DNA of 64,000 nt from Nocardiopsis ansamitocini (GTDB taxonomy: Bacteria; Actinomycetota; Actinomycetes; Streptosporangiales; Streptosporangiaceae), in contig NZ_BSQG01000003.1 of the NCBI RefSeq assembly GCF_030268225.1, forward strand, positions 282,991 through 346,990, given 5' to 3'. The position numbers and the translations under genes are program-made. Below the pieces are notes generated by a model that saw only the letters and a list, made by a program, of their open reading frames with translations, did not search any database and had not been told where the DNA came from. Below, in pieces: positions 32,755-40,395 of this stretch (positions within the stretch are counted from its first letter, which is position 1; each line of letters starts with the position of its first letter).

Positions 32755-33216
32755 GTGAACGAATTGAACATCCGCCGTGCCGCGCCCCGGGACCTGCCCG
32801 CCATCGTCGCCCTTCTGGCCGACGACGAACTGGGCGCGGCCCGGGAGAACCCCGGGGAGCTGGGGCCCTACCGAGAGGCGTTCGCCGCCATTGACGCCGA
32901 CTCCCACCAGATCCTCGCTGTTGCCGAGCAGGACGGTGATGTGGTGGGCACCCTCCAGCTGACCTTCCTGCCGGGGCTGTCGCACCGGGGAGCGACCCGC
33001 GCCCAGATCGAGGCGGTGCGGGTGCTCAGCGCACTACGGGGCAAAGGGCTCGGTTCCCAGCTCGTCACCTGGGCGGTGGGCGAGGCGCGGAAGCGCGGCT
33101 GCCTGATGGTCCAGCTCACCTCGAACGCCTCCCGGGCCGACGCCCACACCTTCTACGAGCGACTGGGGTTCACCCCCTCCCACATCGGGTTCAAGATGGC
33201 GTTGGGGCAGGATTGA
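32755..33216 (+). CDS. GNAT family N-acetyltransferase
   Basis: 153 aa single-domain GNAT: LNIRRAAPRDLPAIVALLAD, QIEAVRVLSALRGKGLGSQL (acetyl-CoA binding Q/R-G-x-G-x-G) and ADAHTFYERLGFTPSHIGFK. GTG 32755 follows a CATCCT hexamer by 7 nt (leaderless-like). Third GNAT in a row, separated from the previous one by 43 bp. Substrate unknown. Confidence 0.87.
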   Translation: MNELNIRRAAPRDLPAIVALLADDELGAARENPGELGPYREAFAAIDADSHQILAVAEQDGDVVGTLQLTFLPGLSHRGATRAQIEAVRVLSALRGKGLGSQLVTWAVGEARKRGCLMVQLTSNASRADAHTFYERLGFTPSHIGFKMALGQD

Positions 33217-33330
33217 CCTTTCGGTCAACGGTCGGTGCGGGGTGAGCGCGAACAGGGCGGAGCCGTCGGGCCGCAGGGATGCGACGGGCAGCGAGGCGGC
33301 CACCGCCGTCGTCACGGAGGGACCTCCACC

Positions 33331-34341
33331 ATGGTCGATCTGCGTCACCACGGTGATCGCGAGGTCGCCCCGGGCATGGTGGACTTCGCGGTCAATGTAC
33401 GGGTTGCGACTCCGCCGCGCTGGCTGGCCGAACGCCTTGCCGCCTCCGTCACCGACCTCGCCGCCTACCCCGACCCCGGTCCCGCCCGCGCAGCTGTGGC
33501 CCGCCGTCATCGGCGCGACCCCGCAGAGGTTCTTCTGACCGCCGGTGCCGCCGAGGCGTTCGTCCTGTTGGCCAGGGCCCTGAACCCACGCCGCGCCGTC
33601 GTGGTGCACCCGCAGTTCACCGAACCCGAGGCCGCGCTGCGCGCAGCCGGACACCGGGTGGACCACGTCGTTCTCACCGGTGGCTTCACCCTCGATCCGG
33701 CCCTGGTCCCCACGGACGCCGACCTCGTCGTGATCGGCAATCCCACCAACCCCACCTCGGTCCTGCACCCCGCAAAGACCCTGGCCGGGCTGGCCCGCCC
33801 CGGGCGCGTCCTCGTCGTCGACGAGGCGTTCGCCGACTGCGTGCCGGGGGAGGCGGAGTCCCTCGCCGCGCGGACCGACCTCCCCGGTCTCGTCGTCGTG
33901 CGCAGCCTCACCAAGACGTGGGGACTTGCGGGATTGCGCGTCGGCTATCTGCTCGCCGCACCCGAAACGGTCGGGGCCCTGGCCGCAGCCCAACCGCTGT
34001 GGTCGGTCTCCACCCCGGCACTGGTGGCCGCGGACGCGTGCAGTTCTCCACGAGCCCTCGCCGAGGCCGACGCCTGGGCCGGTGCCCTCGGTCCTCTGCG
34101 CGACGACCTCGCCGTCCGCCTCCGAGAGCTGGGTCTGACGGTGACACCGAACCCCCGAGCCTCGTTCGTACTGGTGAACGCGTCGGGAGCCGATGGGCTG
34201 CGTCGGAGGCTCAGAGACGAAGGTGTCGCCGTTCGCAGGGGCGACACTTTTCCCGGACTGGGACCCGACTACGTGCGGATCGCGGTGCGAGACTTCGAGA
34301 CCAACGCACGGATGACCCGAATTCTGGCAAAGTTGCTCTAG
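33331..34341 (+). CDS. PLP-dependent aminotransferase-fold protein, CobC/CobD-like (threonine-phosphate decarboxylase type)
   Basis: 336 aa fold type I enzyme of the histidinol-phosphate aminotransferase branch. VLLTAGAAEAFVLLARALNP is the cofactor phosphate site, NPTNPTSVLHP the Asn loop, VLVVDEAFADCVPGE the Asp, and SLTKTWGLAGLRVGYLL holds the PLP lysine. Its placement just before BluB-CobT and CysG argues for the Rv2231c-like CobC that makes aminopropanol phosphate from threonine phosphate. A true HisC role is less likely but not excluded. ATG 33331 has GGAGGG upstream. Confidence 0.8.
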   Translation: MVDLRHHGDREVAPGMVDFAVNVRVATPPRWLAERLAASVTDLAAYPDPGPARAAVARRHRRDPAEVLLTAGAAEAFVLLARALNPRRAVVVHPQFTEPEAALRAAGHRVDHVVLTGGFTLDPALVPTDADLVVIGNPTNPTSVLHPAKTLAGLARPGRVLVVDEAFADCVPGEAESLAARTDLPGLVVVRSLTKTWGLAGLRVGYLLAAPETVGALAAAQPLWSVSTPALVAADACSSPRALAEADAWAGALGPLRDDLAVRLRELGLTVTPNPRASFVLVNASGADGLRRRLRDEGVAVRRGDTFPGLGPDYVRIAVRDFETNARMTRILAKLL

Positions 34342-34493
34342 CCCGGGTGCGCCCGGCCGCCGGCGCCATCGCCCGTTTCCAGGGCCCTATCAGCGAGTGC
34401 TGTCGGAGAAGACCGCGGTGCGACGACCGCGCAGTCCATTGGGGGACGACATGCCGACGACGAGACCGCAAACCGTGACCGCGGAGGATCTCC

Positions 34494-36953
34494 ATGACTG
34501 GTGACGACCGCGACAGCGGCGTGGCAGAACCCGAGGACGGGCGGGGGCGCCCCCAGGGGCGCTGGGACGTGGTTCCCCCGTCCGGCGACGCCCTTGCCGG
34601 CGGCCTCCTGGACGACCTGCCCGAGCAGGGGAGAGGCGCCGGCGCGTTGCGCTACCCCGCTTTGCGCACCCCGCAGGCCGCGCCCCGCCGCCCCGGCCTC
34701 AACCCCGACCGCCCGCCTGTCGATCCTCTGCCGCGGGTCGCCCAGTGGTCCCCGTTCTCCCAGCAGGGCCGCCCTTCCGTCCCGGCCCCGGAGGAGCCAT
34801 CGGAGCCGCCTCCTGAGCCGGTTCGCCAACCCAACGTGATTCCGTTCCGCAGTGCGACCGTCGAGCGCACGCTGCCCCCGCGCCAGCCGGTGCAGCCGTC
34901 CCCGCCAAGCGACTCCGTGCCACCGCCCCCTGCGCCGCCCCAGGACGCCCCCGCGCCCTCCGTGCCAGCCGAACCCGAGACCGATGGTGAAACAGTGAAC
35001 GCAGCAGCCGCCGCGGTCCCCTTTCCGGACCCCGTTGAGACCGAGCCCGCGACAGAGGAGCCGGTCCCCGCGCTGCTGGAGCCGGCTCCCGCCGCCGAGG
35101 CCGCCCCCGAGGCCGCCCCCGAGCCGCCGGAGCCGCCCGTGCCGCCTGTGCAGCCCGCGTCGACCCCGCGTCCCGCGCCGCTCCAGCCCGGGCCCCAGTA
35201 TTTGGAGCAGAGCGCCGCGCCGGCGGCACACGCCTATTCCGAGGCCGAGCGCGCGACCGTCTACCGGGCCATTCGCGAGCGTCGCGACGTCAGGGCCGGT
35301 TTCCGTCCCGACCCTGTCCCCGACGCGGTCCTGACCCGGGTCCTCCAGGCCGCCCACCAGGCGCCGTCGGTCGGCTTCTCCCAACCCTGGGATTTCGTCG
35401 TGATCAGCGACTCCGAGGTTCGCACCCGGGTGCGCGACCTCGTCCAGCGCCAGAGCGAGGACTACGCCCGGGCTCTGCCCGGGGCCCGGGCCCGCGCGTT
35501 CTCCGGTCTCAAGGTCGAGGCCATCTTGGACACCCCGGTCAACGTCGTCGTCACCGTCGACCCCACCCGCGGTGGGCGTCCGTCGCTCGGTCGCCACGCC
35601 CAGCCGCACGCGGCCGGCTACTCCGCGGCCCTGGCGGTCGAGAACCTCTGGTTGGCGGCCCGTGCAGAAGGACTCGGCGTCGGCTGGGTCAGTTTCTCCG
35701 CTGAACGCGAGCTCGCCCGCGCGCTCGACCTTCCCCCCCATCTCCAGGTGGTCGCCTACCTCTGCGTGGGGTACGTGGAGGACTTCCCGACCGAGCCCGA
35801 ACTGTCCCTGGGCGGTTGGGCGCAGCGTCGCCCCCTCTCCTGGGCGGTGCACCACGACCACTACGGCCAGCGCGGCCTGCCCGGCGAGCAGCCCACCAGC
35901 CTGCTGGAGGAGACCGTGGCCGCCATCGCGCCGCTCAACCAGCGTGCGGTGGGCGAGGCCCGCGACCGCCAGGCCCGCATGACCAAGCCGGCCGGATCGT
36001 TGGGTGTTCTGGAGGACCTGTCCGCGCAGCTGGCCGGACTGACGGGGGAGTGCCCGGCGCCGTTGCCGGAACCGGCGACCGTCGCGGTCTTCGCCGCGGA
36101 CCACGGGGTCGAGGCCCAGGGGGTCACCATTTGGCCCCGGGAGGTCACCGCGCAGATGGTGCGCAACTTCCTGGCCGGGGGTGCAGTGGTCAACGCCTTC
36201 GCCGCGCAGGTGGGGGCGGAGGTCACGGTCGTCGACGTCGGTGTGGTCGAAGACCTGCCCGAGGGGCCGGGGCTGCTGCCGCGCAAGATCGCGCGCGGTA
36301 CCGCCGACATGACGCTGGGGCCGGCCATGACCCGGACCCAGGCAGGGTATGCGCTCGAAGCCGGGATCGAGGTCGCCCGCGACCTCGTGGCGGCCGGCAA
36401 CCGCTGCTTGGTCACCGGTGACATGGGGATCGCCAACACCACGGCTTCGGCCGCGCTCGTCGCGGCGTTCACCGGACAGGACCCGGCCGTCGTCACCGGC
36501 CGTGGAACCGGGGTGGACGACGCCATGCACGAGCACAAGATCGAGATCGTGCGTGCGGCACTGCGGGTCAACTCCATCGATCCCCACGACCCGGTCGGAG
36601 TGCTCGCAGCAGTCGGGGGTCTGGAGCATGCCGCGCTCACCGGGTTCATCCTCGGTGCGGCAGCTCTTCGGGTCCCCGTGGTGATCGACGGCGTGATCGC
36701 GGCCTCGGCCGCACTGGCGGCCGTGGCGCTGGCCCCCGACGCCGTGCACGCCTGCATCGCCGGCCACCGCTCGACCGAGCCCGGCCACACCGTCGCCCTC
36801 GACCACTTGGCCCTGCGGCCTTTGGTGGACCTGGAGATGCGGCTCGGCGAGGGGTCGGGCGCGCTACTCGCGGTTCCCCTCGTCCAGGCCGCTGCACGGG
36901 CATTGCGTGACGTCGCCACCTTCGACGACGCAGGGATCGCCCAGCGCGGCTAG
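34494..36953 (+). CDS. cobT: BluB-CobT fusion: DMB synthase / nicotinate-nucleotide-DMB phosphoribosyltransferase
   Basis: 819 aa in three parts. Residues 1-240 are a Pro/Ala/Glu-rich, probably disordered extension. About 245-455 is a BluB nitroreductase-fold domain (ATVYRAIRERRDVRAGFRPD, APSVGFSQPWDFVVISDS, AEGLGVGWVSF), which fragments FMNH2 with O2 to 5,6-dimethylbenzimidazole. About 470-815 is CobT (LNQRAVGEARDRQARMTKPA, FAADHGVEAQGVT, GDMGIANTTASAAL, GHRSTEPGH), with the catalytic Glu786 in MRLGEGSGA. The fusion makes and activates the cobalamin lower ligand in one chain. ATG 34494 follows GCGGAGG. Downstream of the CobC-like gene. Confidence 0.92.
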   Translation: MTGDDRDSGVAEPEDGRGRPQGRWDVVPPSGDALAGGLLDDLPEQGRGAGALRYPALRTPQAAPRRPGLNPDRPPVDPLPRVAQWSPFSQQGRPSVPAPEEPSEPPPEPVRQPNVIPFRSATVERTLPPRQPVQPSPPSDSVPPPPAPPQDAPAPSVPAEPETDGETVNAAAAAVPFPDPVETEPATEEPVPALLEPAPAAEAAPEAAPEPPEPPVPPVQPASTPRPAPLQPGPQYLEQSAAPAAHAYSEAERATVYRAIRERRDVRAGFRPDPVPDAVLTRVLQAAHQAPSVGFSQPWDFVVISDSEVRTRVRDLVQRQSEDYARALPGARARAFSGLKVEAILDTPVNVVVTVDPTRGGRPSLGRHAQPHAAGYSAALAVENLWLAARAEGLGVGWVSFSAERELARALDLPPHLQVVAYLCVGYVEDFPTEPELSLGGWAQRRPLSWAVHHDHYGQRGLPGEQPTSLLEETVAAIAPLNQRAVGEARDRQARMTKPAGSLGVLEDLSAQLAGLTGECPAPLPEPATVAVFAADHGVEAQGVTIWPREVTAQMVRNFLAGGAVVNAFAAQVGAEVTVVDVGVVEDLPEGPGLLPRKIARGTADMTLGPAMTRTQAGYALEAGIEVARDLVAAGNRCLVTGDMGIANTTASAALVAAFTGQDPAVVTGRGTGVDDAMHEHKIEIVRAALRVNSIDPHDPVGVLAAVGGLEHAALTGFILGAAALRVPVVIDGVIAASAALAAVALAPDAVHACIAGHRSTEPGHTVALDHLALRPLVDLEMRLGEGSGALLAVPLVQAAARALRDVATFDDAGIAQRG

Positions 36954-37192
36954 TACCGGGAGCGTCCCGCCGCAGAAGCGGGGAAGGGGCGCTCCCGACG
37001 CGCGGGTGTGACCCGGGAGGGAAGCAGTAGCGGGGCGCGGCACGGTATTTTGGGCGTGTCCGGCAATAAAGGCTGCATGGCCCGGGTCGGGGCGGATCCG
37101 CCGGGACACGCGCCCCGTTCGCCCGGTCGGCGCAGGCCCGGGCGGCCCGCTGCGGTTCGCAGGCGAGGCATCGACATCTGGAGGCTGTCTCG

Positions 37193-38479
37193 ATGACGTA
37201 TCTTCTCGGCCTGCGCCTGGAGGGACGCGACGTGCTGGTGGTCGGCGGCGGTCACGTCGCCCAGCGGCGCGTTCCCGTCCTGCTTCGGGCCGGGGCCCGC
37301 GTCACGGTGGTCTCCCCGGAGCTCACCGCGACCTTGGAGGACCTGGTCACGGCCGGGCGGCTGGTCTGGCACCGGAGGCGTTACCGGACCGGAGACCTCA
37401 CCGATCCGCGGTTGGGCGCTTTCTGGCTGGTCCACGTTGCCACCGACGTCCGAGACGTCAACGAAACCGTCAGCGCCGAGGCCGAGGCCGCGCGCATCTG
37501 GTGCGTACGCGCCGACGACCGTCATGCGGCCACCGCCTGGACCCCGGCCAGTGGGAGCACCTCGGGCATCACCGTCGGCGTCATCGCGGGGGGAGACCCC
37601 AGGCGGGCAGCCGGACTGCGCGATGCCGTTGTCGACGGGCTCGCCGACGGGACACTGGACGCCCGCAGAGGGCGTGAACGGATGCGCGGTGTCGCGTTGG
37701 TCGGGGGTGGGCCGGGCGACCCCGGTCTGATCACGGTGCGCGGCCGTCAACTCCTGGCGCAGGCCGATGTCGTCGTGGTCGACCGCCTGGCCCCGATGAG
37801 CCTGCTGGACCAGTTGCCAGGGGAGGTCGAGATCATCGACGCCGCCAAGATCCCCTACGGTCGCTCGATGGCTCAGGAGGCCATCAACGACGTTCTCGTG
37901 AACCGCGCCGAACAGGGCAAGTTCGTGGTGCGGCTCAAGGGCGGCGATTCCTTCCTCTTCGGCCGCGGGGGGGAGGAAGCCGCAGCCTGCATCGCACGCA
38001 ATATCCCCGTCACCGTGGTGCCGGGGGTGACCAGTGCGCTGGCAGCCCCCGCCAGCGCGGGGATCCCCGCCACCCATCGGGGTGTCGCCCAGCACATCCA
38101 CATCGTCTCGGCCCACGTCGCCCCCGGGGACGAGCGTTCCACCGTCGACTGGGCCGGCCTAGCGCGTTCCGGTGGCACGATCGTCGTCCTCATGGGGGTC
38201 GAGCGCATCGGCCGTATCGCCGACGCCCTCATCGGGTACGGTCGCGATCCTGAGACTTCCGTCGCCGTTGTTCAGGACGCCACTCTGCCGACCCAGGCGA
38301 CTCTCCTCGCCTCGCTGGCCACGGTGGAGACGGCCGCGCGCGAAGCGGGGGTCAGGGCGCCGGCGGTCGTCGTCATCGGAGAAGTGGTGAAGGCGGCTCA
38401 GGAGCTTGACATACTGCACGGGGGTCAATACACCACGGACCTGTCGACCTCGACGGGGCGGCCGGCCGACCAGGAGTGA
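37193..38479 (+). CDS. cobA: CysG-type fusion: precorrin-2 dehydrogenase / uroporphyrinogen-III C-methyltransferase
   Basis: 428 aa. Residues 1-155 form an NAD-dependent siroheme-synthase N-domain (VLVVGGGHVAQRRVPVLLRA). From about 160 a complete SUMT follows: VALVGGGPGDPGLITVRGRQ, LKGGDSFLFGRGGEEAAA and VTSALAAPASAGIPATHRG, the S-adenosylmethionine site. SUMT makes precorrin-2, the entry to cobalamin and siroheme; the N-domain would oxidise part of it to sirohydrochlorin. The N-domain looks shortened and its chelatase residues are not obvious, so it may be degenerate. GGAGGC precedes ATG 37193. Confidence 0.88.
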   Translation: MTYLLGLRLEGRDVLVVGGGHVAQRRVPVLLRAGARVTVVSPELTATLEDLVTAGRLVWHRRRYRTGDLTDPRLGAFWLVHVATDVRDVNETVSAEAEAARIWCVRADDRHAATAWTPASGSTSGITVGVIAGGDPRRAAGLRDAVVDGLADGTLDARRGRERMRGVALVGGGPGDPGLITVRGRQLLAQADVVVVDRLAPMSLLDQLPGEVEIIDAAKIPYGRSMAQEAINDVLVNRAEQGKFVVRLKGGDSFLFGRGGEEAAACIARNIPVTVVPGVTSALAAPASAGIPATHRGVAQHIHIVSAHVAPGDERSTVDWAGLARSGGTIVVLMGVERIGRIADALIGYGRDPETSVAVVQDATLPTQATLLASLATVETAAREAGVRAPAVVVIGEVVKAAQELDILHGGQYTTDLSTSTGRPADQE

Positions 38480-38541
38480 TATGTGGCCTAGGGGAATCGG
38501 GTGCTGTGACCACGAACACCGATGAGAAGGGCGGAGCCGAC

Positions 38542-40395
38542 ATGACCCGGCCGCCTGCTGTGCCGGAACCGACAGGGACGGGTGGTTCGACACCGCTCGC
38601 CTTCGAACAGGCCGAATCGAGTACGGTCGGCACGTCACGAAGCCGGACCGCGCCCGAACCAGGTTCGTCGGGCGGGCGGCACGGTTCCTCCCGCTCCGCA
38701 GGAGCCCACCGTGGCCCCGCCGCCGGCGCCGCGCAGCTCGAACAGAACTTGGAAGCGCTGCGCGCCAGGATCCGCGGTATCGAGTTCACCGACGGCCTCC
38801 CCGGGGCTCAGGAGGGGCGTACCGCTCGCGCCGACGTGCTCGACCAGCTCAGCGATTACGTACTCCCTCGTGTGCGAAAGACCGACACCCCGCTGCTCAT
38901 CGCAGTTGCGGGTTCGACCGGTGCGGGCAAGTCGACGCTGGTCAACAGCCTGGTGGGCGAACAGGTGACCACCACCGGGGTGCGCCGTCCCACGACCAAC
39001 AGTCCCGTCCTGGCCTGCAACCCCGCCGACGTCGACTTCTTCAGCGAGGCGGCCTTCCTCCCCTCCCTGCCCCGTGTGCGCCAACAGGGCCTTGCGATGC
39101 CCGGCAAGGACGGCATGCTGGTCCTCGCCGCCAGTGAGTGCATGCCCGAGGGCGTCGCCCTGTTGGACACCCCCGACGTCGACTCGGCCGTCGCAGCCCA
39201 CCACGAGTTCGCCGCCAAGTTCCTCGACGCCGCCGACCTCTGGGTGTTCGTCACCACCAGCCGCCGTTACGCCGACGCCCGTGTGTGGGAGTTCCTCCAG
39301 GTGGCCCGCGACCGCGACACCTCGCTCGCCGTGGTCCTGTCCCGCGTTCCGCGTCGGGGGCGAAAACAGCTCGTGGACCACTTCGGCGCAATGCTCGAAG
39401 CCAACGGGCTGGCCAGGGCCACTCGCTTCACCATTCCCGAGACCGACCAGATCGCGGGCGGTCGCTTCACCGCCAACACCGCCGACCAGATCCGCGACTA
39501 CCTCGTCGACGTGGCCGCCGATCCGGTCGAACGCGAGCGTGTCTCGCGCCGCACACTCCTGGGAGTACTGGAGAGTTTTCGTACCAGGATCCCCGAACTC
39601 GCCAAACAGGTCGAGGTCCAGGCACAGGTGGGGCGCACCCTCGCCTCGTCGGCGGGGACGGCGTTCGCGGCGGCCCTGGCAGAGGTCGAGCGCGGTACGT
39701 CCGACGGTTCGCTGTTGCGCGGCAACGTACTGGCCCGTTGGCAGGACATCGCCGCCAGCGGGGAACTGGTCCGCTCGTTGCGGCTGCGTACCAAGCGCAA
39801 GGCCCGGGTCGATCCGGACGAGCCGTCGCGGGTGCACGCCCTTGAGCAAGCGATCCGGGACGCTGTCGAAGCACTCGTCGTCTCCAGCGCGGAGCGCGCG
39901 ATCGAGGAGACGATGGAGCGGTGGTCCGCGGTGCCCGGCAGCCAGGACATCGCCCAGCAGCACCGGCTGGCCGAGTTGCCCGAGGACTTCGCTCGAAGGG
40001 CCCGCGCAGCCATCGCCGAATGGCAGCGCAGGGTCATGGAGCTGATCGCCTCCGACGGCGTTGCCAAACGTTCGGTGGCGCGCTTCGTCACCTACGACGA
40101 GGAAGCGTTCGCGCTCGTCCTCATCGTCGGTCTGCTGGGTTTCGGGATCTTTGAGAGCGAGCGGGGCTCCGCATCGTCCAAGGCCGCGCCGCATCGGCTG
40201 CTCAAGGGTCTTTTCGGAGCCGAGTCGCTTCGCAATATCGGCACCCGGGCGCGCGACGATCTGCGCGCCCGCACCAGCGCTGTCTTCGAAGAGGAGAAGC
40301 ACCGATTCGCCGAGGCACTGTCCGCGGTGAACCTGCCGGACGAGTCCGACGCCGTCCAGCTCTACCAGGCCACGTACAACCTTGAGATTGCGTGA
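38542..40395 (+). CDS. Dynamin-family-like GTPase, first of a pair
   Basis: 617 aa. A charged, disordered N-terminus precedes LLIAVAGSTGAGKSTLVNSL (G1 GSTGAGKST at 124-132), a conserved TTTGVRRPTTNSPVL switch I and G3 DTPDVDS. G4 is degenerate (LSRV in place of N/TKxD). Helical middle and a C-terminal hydrophobic segment FALVLIVGLLGFGIF suggest membrane association. ATG 38542 has GGAG 5 nt upstream; GTG 38506 is an in-frame alternative. The next GTPase starts on its stop codon, so the two proteins are made together and may form a heteromer. Confidence 0.8.
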   Translation: MTRPPAVPEPTGTGGSTPLAFEQAESSTVGTSRSRTAPEPGSSGGRHGSSRSAGAHRGPAAGAAQLEQNLEALRARIRGIEFTDGLPGAQEGRTARADVLDQLSDYVLPRVRKTDTPLLIAVAGSTGAGKSTLVNSLVGEQVTTTGVRRPTTNSPVLACNPADVDFFSEAAFLPSLPRVRQQGLAMPGKDGMLVLAASECMPEGVALLDTPDVDSAVAAHHEFAAKFLDAADLWVFVTTSRRYADARVWEFLQVARDRDTSLAVVLSRVPRRGRKQLVDHFGAMLEANGLARATRFTIPETDQIAGGRFTANTADQIRDYLVDVAADPVERERVSRRTLLGVLESFRTRIPELAKQVEVQAQVGRTLASSAGTAFAAALAEVERGTSDGSLLRGNVLARWQDIAASGELVRSLRLRTKRKARVDPDEPSRVHALEQAIRDAVEALVVSSAERAIEETMERWSAVPGSQDIAQQHRLAELPEDFARRARAAIAEWQRRVMELIASDGVAKRSVARFVTYDEEAFALVLIVGLLGFGIFESERGSASSKAAPHRLLKGLFGAESLRNIGTRARDDLRARTSAVFEEEKHRFAEALSAVNLPDESDAVQLYQATYNLEIA

